Positions 22,143 through 33,045 are shown, numbered from the stretch's first letter. The stretch is DNA of 64,000 nucleotides from Malania oleifera (GCF_029873635.1 NC_080420.1:34680231-34744230), one strand, 5' to 3'. A program made the numbers and translations. The notes: generated by a model from the sequence alone, not told the origin.

Positions 22143-22211
22143 ATTTGTCATTATTAAAATCGGATTGGACTCATAGAGTCAACAATCTCCCCCTTTTTGA
22201 TGATGACAAAT
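22143..22211 (-). promoter_or_regulatory. SirA polypurine tract and 3'-LTR fold-back
   Basis: The polypurine tract AAAAAGGGGGAGAT (minus strand, 22185-22198) directly precedes the LTR tip. Arms ATTTGTCATTATTAAAA (22143-22159) and TTTTGATGATGACAAAT (22195-22211) are inverted repeats (15 of 17 pairs) enclosing the tract and LTR tip. The inner hairpin GACTC/GAGTC is at 22168-22180. Confidence 0.7.
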
Positions 22212-22880
22212 ACTCGAGCAAAAAGAATATATAATGGGTTATGCCTCAAGGCTCCCCCTCAATTAATGCATCAAATATTCAATGAATGACACTATGCTCA
22301 TGTTCATACACAAAGTGTTTAGCCTAAACTCAAATAAAATATGAAATGTGCTCATAATGAATATGCTCATGATGTTTCAACCATGACATCAACAACAGTT
22401 TCTCGCCCTTTGTATATCTCACGCTTTGCATAACATCAAAAACAATTTTGGCTCTTGATTTTTCTTTGCTTCTAATTTTTTTTGTGTTATTATTTTTGCT
22501 CCCGATTTTTCTCCCCCTTTTTTAACATCAACAAAAAGGTGTATAATAGTAAGTAATAAATGGACATACCTTTATGTTCTTCTTCCCTTTGAAATCTTAA
22601 TGTTTTAATCTTGTTCAACCATTAGATTTTTAATAGACTTTACTTCTCCCCTTTTTACATCAACCATTCCCCTTGCTAATGCATAAGTTTCAATGATTAT
22701 GTGAGGATATCAAATATTGATTGATGTGATATCAAATATTGACTAAGATTATCTCAAATGATGATTGGTTTGATACCACGTGATTACATCTTAAGTGACG
22801 TTGCTCCCCCTGAATTATGTCATCTAATATAATTCTAAGCAACCTCTCGACTATGCATCAGGCCTAATTCACGCCTAATT
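22185..22880 (-). other. SirA 3' untranslated region with multiple polypurine tracts
   Basis: No coding sequence. At least five CTCCCC(C)-type tracts on the plus strand (22190, 22252, 22511, 22645 and 22804) read AAAAAGGGGGAG-like on the minus strand. Multiple tracts here are a published feature of Sireviruses. Confidence 0.8.
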
Positions 22881-23210
22881 TGGATAAACCTATCCTCCGC
22901 AAGTGGTTTCGTGAATATCTGCCCATTGTTCATTTGTGCATACATACTCAAGTGTCACATCCCCTTTTTGTACATGATCATGAAGAAAGTGATGTCGTAT
23001 CTTTATATGCTTAGTTCGTGAATGTAGTATGGGATTCTTTGAAATATTTATCGCACTCATATTATCGCATCTAATAGGGATTGTTTCATAACTTAATCCA
23101 AAATCCTTCAGTTGTTGCTTCATGTATAGCGTTTGAGCACAACAACTTCCTACCACTATGTATTCAGCCTCAGCTGTGGAAAGAGCTACTGAATTTTGTT
23201 TCTTGGAAAA
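22881..23210 (-). pseudogene. pol: SirA RNase H
   Basis: Copia RNase H, which removes RNA from the RNA-DNA hybrid. It carries NSVALSTAEAEYIVVG (catalytic Glu), IPIRCDNMSAINISKNPILH (catalytic Asp) and HSRTKHIKIRHHFL. The final motif reads ADIHETTCGG instead of ADIFTKPL-like: removing two bases from the ATTTTC expected there gives this frame, so a 2-bp deletion ends the protein early. It is joined to RT by an in-frame TAG at 23211-23213. Confidence 0.88.
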
Positions 23211-24400
23211 CTAAGAGACCAAGGAATGTCCTAAGAAATGACAAGTACCACTAGTGCTCTTCCTATCCACTTTGCTACCTACAAAATCAACATCTAAATA
23301 ACTAATAATCTCAAAGGATGTGTACTTAGGATACCATAACCCAATTTCCACGGTTCCTATTAGGTATCTAAGTATTCGTTTAATAGCTAATAAATGTGAC
23401 TCTTTTGGTGGAGATTGAAATCTTGCGCACAAACATACGCTAAACATTATATCAGGTCTATTGGCAATCAGATATAACAAGCTACCTATCATTCCACAAT
23501 ATAGCTTGACATCTACTGGTATACCTTGTTCATCTTTGTCTAATTTCAATGAAGCGCTCATAGGTGTACCTAGTATTTTTCCGTCTTCCATATTAAAATT
23601 TTTGAGTAGGTCTCTAATATACTTTGATTGATTTATGAATATTCCATGTTTTGCTTGTTTAATATGAAGTCCTAGGAAGAAATTCAGTTCACCAATCATG
23701 TTCATCTCAAATTCATTTTGCATGGTCTTAGCAAATTCATTACACAATTCTTTATTTGTAGCACCAAATATGATGTCATCTACATATACTTGCACTAGGA
23801 GAATGTCATCTTTCTTAGACTTTATGAACATGGTTGTATCTATCTTTCCTCTTATAAATCCATTTTCTAATAGAAAACCGCTTAGCTTTCATACCAAGAT
23901 CTAGGAGCTTGCTTTAAACCATACAAGGATTTTATCAGTCTATACACGTGATTTGGATTCTTATGGTTTTCAAAGCCCGAGGGTTGTTCTACATACACTT
24001 CTTCATTTATGTAGCCATTTAAAAATACGCTTTTGACATCCATTTGATATAACTTGAAATCCTTAAAAGCTGTACATGTTAAAAGCATTTGTATGGTTTC
24101 CATCCTAGCTACAGGTGCAAATGTTTCTTCAAAATCTACACCTTCTTCTTGATTATATCCCTGACCTACTAATCTAGCCTTAGTTCTCACAACTACTCCA
24201 TGTTCATCTTTCTTATTTTTATATATCCATTTGGTTCCAATGATTGACTTATCCTCAGGTCTGGGAACTAATGTCCATACTTTGTTTCTCTCAAATTGAT
24301 TTAACTCTTCTTGCATGGACAACACCCATGATTCATCCTCTATAGCTTCACTCATATTCTTAGGTTCTTCTTGAGATAGAAATGTAGTGTGACAAATCAT
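23211..24400 (-). pseudogene. pol: SirA reverse transcriptase
   Basis: RVT_2 reverse transcriptase, which copies the element RNA to DNA. 24400-23882 carries [60 protein letters not shown] and [13 protein letters not shown] one-base frameshift near 23880 separates this from 23831-23211, which has the catalytic YVDDIIFG (about 23768-23792), FFLGLHIKQ, GSLLYLIANRPDIMFSVCLC and the start of RNase H. The catalytic aspartates are retained; the breaks are the frameshift and the TAG at 23211. Confidence 0.93.
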
Positions 24401-24409
24401 ATTCCTAAG

Positions 24410-25550
24410 TGATGATCAAGTGGCAACTCCACATAATGGTTCACTTATTATTTGATCTATGGGATGATTCTTTATGTATTTCCATTCTCTAGGTGGTTCA
24501 TTAACCTCATTTTTAGTTTGATCAATTTCGATGGATGGTTCCTTAAGTTCATTCTTCTTTTCTGAATCATTCTTAATGGATAGTTCTTCAAATTCCTTGT
24601 TTAATTCAATTCCATTTTCATTAGTTCTTTTGGAGAAGGGATTTGACTCATCGAACACTACATGAATAGATTCTATAACAGTCAATGTTTGTTTGTTATA
24701 TACTTTATAAACTTTACTATCTAAGGCATACCCTAGGAAGATACCTTCATCAGATTTCACATTGAATTTTCCTAAATGCTCATTGTCTCTAAGCACAAAA
24801 CACTCACAACCAAAGAAATGAAAATATGATATGTTTGGTCTATGGCCATTCCATAACTCGTACGGAGTCTTATTAAGTGATGGTCTAATCAGAACTTTAT
24901 TTAGCACATAGAAGGCAGTGTTCACTACCCCAGCCCAGAAGTACTTAGGCAGTTTATGTTCGTTAATCATGGTTCTTGCCATTTCTTGTATGGACCTATT
25001 TTTCCTTTCAACTATACCATTCTGTTGTGGTGTTCTAGGTGCTGAAAAATTATGGGCAATTCCTAATGAATTAAAATAGTCTTCCATGCCTTGACTTTTA
25101 AATTCTCTACCCCTATCACTTCTAATTTTAGTGATTGTATATCCCTTTTTATTTTAGATTTTCTTGCACAGGTTTATGAATTTTTCACATGCTTCACCTT
25201 TGTGTCCTTAGAATAATACCCATGTGAATCTTGAAAAGTCATCAATTATGACAAAGGCGTATGATTTTCCTCTTAAGCTCTGAATTTGGTTTGGACCAAA
25301 TAAGTCTAAGTGTAACATTTGGAGTGGCCTAGTAGTGGAAATTTCTTTCTTCTTCTTAAAACTTATTCTTGCTTGTTTTCCCAGTTGGCATGCATCACAG
25401 ATTTTATCTTTCACAAATTTAGTCTTAGGTAGTCCCTTAACTAATTCTTTCTTAACAAGTTTTGAGATTAAATCCATATTTGCGTGTCCTAGTCTCCTAT
25501 GTCAAATCCAAATACTTTTGTTCATAGAAGATAAGCATGTCACACTCTGT
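24410..25550 (-). pseudogene. pol: SirA integrase (with pre-integrase zinc domain)
   Basis: Inserts the DNA copy into the genome. The HHCC zinc domain is HRRLGHAN followed by CDACQLGK (25550-25370). The catalytic core has the first Asp in LHLDLFGP (about 25300), the second in IRSDRGREF (about 25110) and the Glu in TPQQNGIVERKN (about 25020). The C-terminal part includes ECFVLRDNEHLGKF and GIFLGYALDSKVYKVYN. Stops: TAG or TAA at about 25490, 25208 and 25154, plus TGA at 24416. All three catalytic acids are visible, but the frame is broken. Confidence 0.92.
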
Positions 25551-26062
25551 GAAATTAAGTTATCAAAGCTAGTGGTATATATGTTTTCATGATGCTTAGC
25601 AATGAACAGTATCTTATTATCAGTTTTGTGTTCAACTATGCACTTGTCATGTTCAAAAGATACTTTGTAACCTTTATCACATAGTTAGCTCATGCTCAAT
25701 AAGTTGTACTTTAAACCTTCAACTAATAAAACATCATTTATAATGAGTGAGGAATCATTACCGGCTTTACCTACACCCATGATCCTTCCCTTAGCATTAT
25801 CTCCAAAAGTAACAAACCCTTATCCTTGGGTGTGATAGATGTGAACTTTGCTTTATCCTCGGTCATGTGATGTGAGCATCCGATATCCATATACCATTTG
25901 TCTTTTGAGGATGCTGATCTTAAGAATATATGCAAAATACAATCAAACAACTAGTTTTGGTACCCAGATTTCCTTGGGTCCAGGGGGGTTAGTGCTAGAT
26001 TGACCTTTGACCTTCCATACTTTCTTAATTTTTACATCTTTATTTTTGAAAGGACAGTTGAA
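25551..26062 (-). pseudogene. pol: SirA protease and Gag C-terminal tail
   Basis: The Gag tail ends NPPGPKEIWVPK (about 25960-25995). The protease active-site region reads KWYMDIGCSHHMTED (about 25865-25910). Copia proteases normally have D-S/T-G; here it is D-I-G, so the catalytic serine/threonine position is lost. A frameshift follows, then FGDNAKGRIMGVGKAGN and LLVEGLKYNLLS, the linker to integrase. Several stops. Confidence 0.8.
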
Positions 26063-27619
26063 TTATATGTGACCCAACCTTCTACATTTAAAGCATGTAC
26101 TGTTTCTATAATAATTCTTAGTTGGAACATATGACTTTGACTCTTTTCTAAAATAACCCATGTAAAGGTATCTATTCTTTAGATTTTCCTTTCCATTAAA
26201 GCCAATCCCTTCCCTTTCTAGGGAATTTCTTTGAGATTCTAGGAGATTTTCAAAATTATTTTGTCCCTCAGTAAATTTACAAATAATTTCAGCTTTATCT
26301 TTCAAATCCTTTTCTAACTTCTCAATTTTCAATTCTTTATCTTTTATGAAAGATGCATGAGATTCATTTTGGCGTTCAACCAAATTTGAAAGTTCTTTGA
26401 TTTTTCTTTTCAACTCAGAGATTTTCTTTGTTTTCTTCTCAAGCATTTTAATAGAGTATAGGTATTCTTGTTTCAGTTCATCATATGAAATCAAGTCATT
26501 TTCATTTTCAGACTCACTAGAATAATACGAAGATGATGAAAATGATGATTGTACCTCAAGGTCATCATGTGCCATTAGACACAAATTGGCGATTTTGCCA
26601 TTGCTGGATTTAGATTCTAACCCGCTAGTGCTGTGAGTATCCCAACCGACTTTTAGCGCCTTCTTTTTTTTCTTTGAAGCTTTCACGAGCTTGGGGCACT
26701 TAGACTTGATGTGTCCAACTTCTCAGCAGTTGTAGCATGTTGGTAGCTCCTCCTTCTTTTTCTTCATGCTAGACTCTCCTCTTTCCGGTTTAGAGTTTTG
26801 GAATTTTCTATTGAACTTCTTGTTCTTCTTCAAGAACTTCTCGAACTTTTTGGTTAGCAAGGCCATGTCATCATCTATTTCGGAATCACTTCCTTCACTT
26901 GAGTAGCTTGATGATGCCTTAAGTGTAGTGACCTTCTTTGCTTTGCTTTGCTTAATCTTCCTCTCGTTTATTGCCAACTCATAGGTGATGAGCGATCCAA
27001 TGAGTTCATCCACCGACATCTCCTTGAGATTTCTCCCTTCAGCTATTGCCGTACTTTTCGATTCCCACATTGGAGGCAATCCCCTGAGTATTTTTCTGAT
27101 CAACTCATAAGTAGGGTAAGTTTTTCCAAGAGCATTAAGAGAGTTAATGATGTGTGTGAATCTAGTGTGCATGGATTGTATAGATTCATAAACTATCATT
27201 TTAAATGCTTTATATTCACTGGTGAGCATCTCAATCCTACTATCCTTGACTTCCTTAGTACCATCATATGTAACTTCTAATTTTTCCCAAATTTCTTTAG
27301 CCGAGTTATTTATCATTACCCTATTAAATTCATTTACATCTAATGCACAGAAAAGTAAGTTCATGGCAGTGGCATTGATTTGTATTGACTTCCAATCTTT
27401 CTCAGTATATTCATCTTCAGTTTTAGGTATATTAGTCTTATCAAATACTTTCATGGGAATGTGATTTCTCTTAGTCACTATTTTCCAAACCTTCCAATCT
27501 ACGTTCAATAAATATATGCTCATCCTACGCTTCCAATAGGAGTAGTTTACACCACAGAAAATTGGTGGTCTAGTGGATGAGTGTCCCTCACCGAATGGAG
27601 TTACACCAATATGTGTCAT
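26063..27619 (-). pseudogene. gag: SirA gag
   Basis: Sirevirus Gag. It starts MTHIGVTPFGEGHSSTRPP, then IFCGVNYSYWKRRMSIYLLN, the UBN2 capsid-type domain (IWEKLEVTYDGT, FKMIVYESIQSMHTRFTHII, LGKTYPTYELIRKILRGLPP), a lysine-rich stretch and a first knuckle. TGA at 26723-26725 replaces one residue inside CYNC-x-EVGHIKSKC. The same frame continues (26722-26066) through a long coiled coil (about 26300-26500) to a second knuckle, CFKCRRLGHI, again hit by TAA (26063-26065). Only two stops in about 520 codons, so this is the best-preserved Gag in the window. Confidence 0.93.
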
Positions 27620-27630
27620 GTGATCCTAAT
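27620..27630 (-). other. SirA leader with primer-binding site deleted
   Basis: On the minus strand the LTR end is followed by ATTAGGATCAC and then ATG of gag. The expected TGGTATCAGAG is missing. Other elements here (e.g. SirE, 50456-50508) have about 50 bases between LTR and ATG, so a deletion removed it. Confidence 0.75.
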
Positions 27631-27903
27631 TGTTGAATTAGGTGTAATCCCAAGAGAGGGGGGGGGGGGTGAATTGGGCCTTTTCAAATTCTTTGACTCT
27701 ATTTACCTTTTAATCCCTACTGGTATATTTAGCAAAACAATTTCAGGGATTTATAACAAAAGCAAATTCAATTTACCAACGAGTTCTTATTACCCAATTA
27801 ATTGTGTGCAATGTTATTCAAACTACACATGCAATACGAACAATTTAAATGTAGTGCTGAAAGTAAAGAGTAAAGGGAAGAGAGAAGACAAACGCAATTT
27901 TTA

Positions 27904-27954
27904 CGAGGTTCAACCAACTTGGCCTACATCCTTGCCTTGAGCAACCACTCAAGG
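27904..27954 (-). promoter_or_regulatory. LTR R/U5 two-hairpin module, SirA 5' LTR copy
   Basis: Outer stem CAAGG (27930-27934, minus sense) with CCTCG (27904-27908), one mismatch; upstream stem CCTTGAG/CTCAAGG (27935-27954). Confidence 0.5.
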
Positions 27955-29089
27955 ATTTCACTAAAATTCCTGCTCCTTAAATTGGGATGGAGCTTTCCTT
28001 ACAATCCGCTGCTTACAAGAGGTACAACTCCCTCATATTCCCCTGCTTACAAGAGATACAACTCTTTCCTCAAACCCCGGTTCACACACCGAACCGTGTA
28101 TACAATAGAATTTGTAAAAACACTAAAAAATGTTTTCAAACAAAAGCTCGTTAAGTACAATTCAAATTCCTAATACACTAACATATGATATAATCTGAAG
28201 CTCAAAATGTATGAAACGATATAATCGTTTATGTATGATATGCTTTAATACACAAATCCCATTTTATCAAATCTCCCAAAAATGTTTGTAAAAAAAAATG
28301 CTTTGGAGATCTTAGGTTAGATCTTTGAATATAAAGATAACTTTGTAGATTTCAAAGATGCCAAACACACTTTGTCAAACAAAAAATATTTCTCTAAATA
28401 TTTCAAACTCAATGTGATCTTGATAATATTGACTTAATGTGTGTATATATATCTAAGATGATAATGCCAAAGATCAACAAACTTAATATTTGATTTTCTA
28501 CAAAAATATCCTTCAATATGTATATAGATAGCTATGCACTTCTAAGGATATATGTATATTCAAATAGTTTAGATATATTCAAAAATATCTACCTTAAACT
28601 AAGAATACACTTGAATAAAGAAACTTTAACCAATGGCCAAATACAAAACTTTCTCAAGTATTGAGTTTGTAAAAAATGATCTTTATATGAATGTGAAAAC
28701 TCAATATCAAGTTTCTCTAAAGATATCAAAACAGATGGTGATATGAGATTCTTTAACAAAACTAAATGTAATAACCAAACCTAAAACCAAGTTGAAGCAC
28801 AAGATGTATAATAGAGATCCCTTTAGATTTTCTGAGGTGATTTGCCCAAAGATGATGTGTAGAAACTAGAGCATAGGCAAACGTACAAAAATAAACTCAA
28901 GTATCTTAGTTTTCTTTTCAACAAGATTTTTTCTTCGCTTTTCGTTGATCTTCTTGTGTTTAGCTTACATACTAGGGTTTAGATATTTAGTATATATAAT
29001 GTCATGCCGTTAGAATTGATCTCAATCGTTGGATCAAAAGATAGCTCGTGTGTTTGCACAATAAAAATTAAATTTTAATCTTTCCAGCA

Positions 29090-29360
29090 AGTTCAGATGA
29101 GTGAGGTCAAGGGCCTATATGACTAAAGTCATTTTTATCCTTTGAAAAAATAGCCTGGACATAGGGTTAGACGATCGAGGTCAAGGGTCCAGATGATCGA
29201 AGTGTCGAGTTCAGACGACCGAGGTCATGGTTCAGTCATCTGAGGTGCTCCTGTTAGTTTCTATTTTTCCTAAATAAATCTTTAGATGACTAAGCTTATT
29301 CTTCAGGCACCTGAGGAAATTCTTCAGGCGACTGAGGTTGAGTCCAGTCAACCGAAGTCC
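29090..29360 (-). repeat. U3 dyad array, SirA 5' LTR
   Basis: Same array as 21484-21745, with many C-to-T or G-to-A differences within the dyads (e.g. GACGATCGAGG, GATGACTAAGC). Confidence 0.75.
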
Positions 29361-29800
29361 CCATTTTCTGAAATTTTCTTTTCTAATTTAAAATTTTGCT
29401 TTGCTCTCCTTCTTAGGTCTTTTATAAAACATATTTTCCATGATCTTGAAAGTATTTCCAAGTCCATGAAAGTCCCCTAATGTTATACATGAAATGCATG
29501 AATCCTAAAGTCATTCTAAGTTATGTTGAGCCTAAAATTAAATCATACGAAAATGTAAATACATGAGGTCTAAGTACCCATTCCCAAGATGTTCTTAAAC
29601 TTTCTCGCTTGCATCTTGATCCTCGTACTCTCTGAGTTCCATGGATCTTGCCAAGACATGTATGCTTTACTTGATGGCTTCCTTGACTCGTTATCCTTCC
29701 ATCCATGCTTAATATGGTTCCTATTCACAAACTCATTGCACAGATCAAATACCAAGTGATTTGTCATGATCAAAATTGGATTGGACTCATAGAGTCAATA

Positions 29801-30372
29801 GTTTTGAAGGGAAAACAAAGAATAACATTGGTTTGGAGGGAGGATGTGACTTATTTTGGAGGGAATGAGTAAATAAAGCCCCTAGGATATAAAAGTAATA
29901 CTCTGGTTATTGTTGATGGGGTATTTTGTATTTTTAAAAAATGTATCATAAAGTCTGTCTCTTTTCTCTCCAAATCTCTTTGTTTTAGGGGAGATACAAT
30001 AAGGGACTCCAATGGGGGTTCTTCCTTTCTATTTATCTCACTTTCTCTCTATATTTAATGAAGTGCAATCCAAATGAGTGGTTTGGAGGGAGAGAGTCCC
30101 CCTTCATTTCTCATCTCTCCAAATCACCCAATCCAAAAAAAGTGTTACTATGATTGGAGTACATGTAAGCCTAGGATACTACTTGGTGATTCTCAGAGAT
30201 TGTGAGATATCTGAATAAACAATTTGAATTGCTTTATGATTTTCCAGAAAAAATAAAATTAATTCCTTTTGTTGCTGATACTTCACCTTAAGTAAGAATT
30301 TTTAAGAGGTAAAATAAGAGCGATTACATAGCTTCCATATCTCTTCTAACTCAGGGGGACAAGCATTATTCT
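29801..30372. other. CACTA interior between SirA and SirC
   Basis: No coding sequence. gtttt (29801-29805) closes SirA and attct (30368-30372) opens SirC. TTTGGAGGGAG-like text near 29830, 29860 and 30080, with CTCTCCAAATC near 30110, could be ends of a small element, but I could not define termini or a duplication. Confidence 0.5.
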
Positions 30373-31267
30373 TGTTAGCCTTGGTGGCTACACTACCATG
30401 TTTTATGTGTTTTGATGATATTAACCTATATGTGGTTTCAAGTATTTTTCATCTTTGCAGGTCATGCTTTGTACAGGTAGAAGTGTCAAATACATGAAGT
30501 ATTGGTCAAAGGCATCGATTGGACTGAGTTGATGTTCGAATAGAAAGATCAAATGGAAACATACTCTGAAGAACCCAAGAACAACCAAAGTGAGCTTAAT
30601 GTTGTATTTTATGTAATGGGTGTGTGTTTGAGGTAGCATATCTTGTAACTCTTGCGGTTTTGTTTCACATATAATTTCTGAGCAAGAGTTGAGCATTGCA
30701 TATGCATACTACGACACCTGAGTTTATAAGATTGTATTAAAGTCACAAACTCACATTCATGGTTTTCAAAGTTAAATTCAAAAAGTTTGTCAAAAACAAT
30801 CCTAAAATCAAAATATGTCTTCAAATGGACAAGTTTTTAACATTGTAGTTTTAACAACATTTTTATGCTTGATCCCGATTTTTTTCAAAGCATGGTTAAT
30901 GTTCTAAAGTTTTAAAGAAGTCAAATACTTTTTATAACGGACATTCTAAGCATATAAGATATCAAATGATCTTTCAAAGATGTTTTCATAAATCAAGATA
31001 TCTTATACTTAAGTGGAAACTCGCTTGGACAAGTTTTAATCTTCATTAGACTTTATATATTTTATATAATTTTGTCCAATAAAGTTTTAAGTGATTAAAA
31101 GGCTATTTGGTTAGGTTTAAAATCTCAGTTATGCACTTATCAAATTTCCTAAACATCCTTTGGTATTTGGGGCATAACATTTGCTAGAAAAAGTCCAAAA
31201 AGGATGATCTTGGTGTCCCTGGAAAGCTAAGAAAGAATCCCATAACTTGCATGTTGATGACTTTTTC

Positions 31268-31360
31268 TAATTCAAGAAATTTGTCAACGAAAATAGGGGA
31301 TTAGTCGATGAGTGATTAGTTGACACTAGTCAACGAATGCAAGGCATTAGTCGACGAGCC
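31268..31360 (+). repeat. U3 dyad array, SirC 5' LTR
   Basis: TTAGTCGATGAG, TAGTTGACACTAGTC, TAGTCGACGAG-type dyads ending 100 bp before the TATA box at 31458. Confidence 0.75.
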
Positions 31361-31887
31361 CAACGGGCAAAATGACTTTAACGGGCAAAAATAGCTAGTT
31401 TTTTTTTTTTATATAAAAAATTGCACTCATCCAATAATGGCTAGTTGGGTATTTTGGCTATAAATACAAGCTATTAGGCTTGTTTAGATATGGTTTTGAT
31501 TGGTTTTACACAAGTTAGTCATAAATATCATTTTATACCAAAAACCTAAGCTCCAAGAACTTTGTATCATTGTTGTTCTTAGTCAAGTGCTCAACTTTCT
31601 TTTTCTCATTTATTGTGTTTGATTCACTCATTGAGAGAGTAGTGTGAGATTATTTTTTAATTCATATTAGCTCATTTGAAAAGAATTTCTTTGTATCCAT
31701 CATCTCTTTTAAAAGGTTCTTTGTGAACCGTTTGGTGAAGGTTTGTTGTGAACCGAAGTGAAGACTCTTGGTGAGTGCGGTAGGGATTTGTTCCTGAGTG
31801 TATTGTTTAGTACTTGAGTTGTAAGGCTTGCTCCTTCGATGAAGGAGTGTTATAGTGGATTGTGGAATCCTTGGCTTGGTTCTTAGG

Positions 31888-31916
31888 CATGAATGTTTGC
31901 TTGGAGCTGAACCACG
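31888..31916 (+). promoter_or_regulatory. LTR R/U5 hairpin, SirC 5' LTR copy (decayed)
   Basis: Arm CATGA opposite CCACG; the matching site in the 3' LTR (58929-58957) is perfect (CGTGG/CCACG). Both differences are G-to-A. Confidence 0.5.
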
Positions 31917-32112
31917 TAGAAATACTGGTGTTGATATTTCTGTCCATATACTCTTTATTATTTGTCTTTTGTATGATTTAAATTTCTTATATTGTGATAT
32001 AATTGCTTGAATCTTGTCAAGAGATTTTATTTTGTAGAAAGTACGTATTCCGCGAAAAGAGTCTATTCACCCCCCTCTAGACTACATACTCCCAGGGTTG
32101 GGACGTCTAACA

Positions 32113-32128
32113 AGTGGTATCACAGTGA
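32113..32128 (+). other. SirC primer-binding site
   Basis: AG then TGGTATCACAGTGAGG directly after the LTR. It matches the initiator-tRNA-Met site TGGTATCAGAG except for one base (CAC for CAG). Confidence 0.85.
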
Positions 32129-32172
32129 GGCTCTTGCATTTTTTGAAGTAAAATCCAGAGTGTAAACAATCA

Positions 32173-32312
32173 ATGAAGTATTTGGTGAGCACCTTTTCAC
32201 GTGGACGATCTGTATATCAACCACTGATGTTCAACGGTTCCAACTACCATGCATGGAAAATCAAATAATCGTCTTCATTCAAGCATACAACTTGAATTTG
32301 TGGGAGATGATC
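32173..32312 (+). pseudogene. gag: SirC gag, first piece
   Basis: ATG at 32173; MKYLVSTFSRGRS, then PLMFNGSNYHAWKIK, the N-terminal domain of a copia Gag, then a stop caused by a frameshift. The +1 frame reads VFIQAYNLNLWEMI up to the sLTR-2 insertion (tgatc at 32308-32312). Continues at 34261. Confidence 0.8.
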
Positions 32313-32659
32313 TGTTGACCTTATAGGTCGCACCTAGTTTTGATAATGACAAATAATTAGGTATTTGATGGTTTTCAAGTGTATATGCAGGCTTAGATGA
32401 GCATCTCAAGGAATGACACTTGAAGCAAGACATGAAGACCCTGAAGATTCTATTTCATATTGTACATTCAATTTATGTAATATGGGTCTGTAATAGTAAC
32501 TAGGGATATGGTCTATAATAATTACCTGCATATTATGCATATAGGATATATGGTGAGCTCAGTAAGACCCTAGTATGACTCTAGGTCCCAACACTCATGC
32601 ACATATATCATACAAAATTCAGGAGTATTAAAAATGCACTTAATTGAATATTATTAGGG

Positions 32660-33045
32660 AATTTGAGAGAGCGCGGGCGACCAAACCCCAGGAGTTCAAA
32701 ACTCCTTGGATGCCCGAACGGTTGAGAAGTCAATAGTTGACTTAGGCTCTCGGGTGACTAAACCATTTTGTGCATACCTTCCATGGGCACCTGAACTACC
32801 TAAAAAGGACCTCTCACCAACTCGGGTTACTGAGAACATTAGATCAAAGTAAAGCCCGGGGGACTGTATATCTAAGTTCGGGCTACCGAACCTATGACTG
32901 GGCGCTAAAAAATCTGAAGAAATGTTTTTGACTTTGGTTTGGGCCATTGAACTAGAACTCGGGTTGCCGAACTGATTTAAAGGGCTTTTATAATTGTGTC
33001 TGTTCGGGCGACCGAACCACGGTTTAGCCACCCGAATCTTTCCGG
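32660..33045 (+). repeat. U3 dyad array, sLTR-2
   Basis: About eleven copies with core TTCGGGCGACCGAACC (e.g. 33001-33018) and decayed forms (GGGTGACTAAACC, GGGTTGCCGAACTG), immediately before the TATA box. Confidence 0.8.

Larger units (their letters stand above)
20011..22184 (-). repeat. SirA 3' LTR (2174 bp)
   Basis: Plus-strand start tgttgaatta, end gagtcaaca; aligned by eye with 27631-29800 throughout. On the minus strand: tip hairpin GACTC-TAT-GAGTC, U3 array (21745-21484), TATATATA near 21378-21386, hairpin module (20310-20280), a ten-base C run and CCTAATTCAACA. Small plus-strand frames at 20050-20572 are antisense LTR and not genes. Confidence 0.95.
20011..29800 (-). mobile_element. 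SirA: full-structure Sirevirus-type Ty1/copia element (9.8 kb)
   Basis: Two LTRs of about 2.17 kb, perfect gtttt target-site duplication, gag with two CCHC knuckles, protease, integrase, RT and RNase H in copia order on the minus strand, and several AAAAAGGGGGAG polypurine tracts before the 3' LTR. Two Gag knuckles and multiple polypurine tracts are known marks of the Sirevirus lineage. All ORFs have stops or frameshifts and the primer-binding site is deleted, so it is dead. It is inserted in the CACTA 5' region. Confidence 0.93.
27631..29800 (-). repeat. SirA 5' LTR (2170 bp)
   Basis: Pair of 20011-22184. On the minus strand it begins TATTGACTC: the canonical TG is now TA, while the 3' LTR keeps TGTTGACTC. 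It contains the U3 array (29360-29090), TATATATA near 28992, hairpin module (27934-27904) and a 12-base C run (27658-27669). No gene inside. Confidence 0.95.
30373..32112 (+). repeat. SirC 5' LTR (1740 bp)
   Basis: Starts TGTTAGCC with tip hairpin TAGCC-TTGGT-GGCTA (30376-30390), ends GACGTCTAACA. U3 array at 31268-31360, TATA box GGCTATAAATAC at 31458-31469, then the R/U5 hairpin (decayed) and TTCACCCCCCTCTAG. Its first and last thirds match the 3' LTR pieces. Confidence 0.93.

Noticed and set aside
29801..30372. A MITE defined by TTTGGAGGGAG / CTCTCCAAATC
   Set aside because: Inverted ends are imperfect and no flanking duplication could be found.
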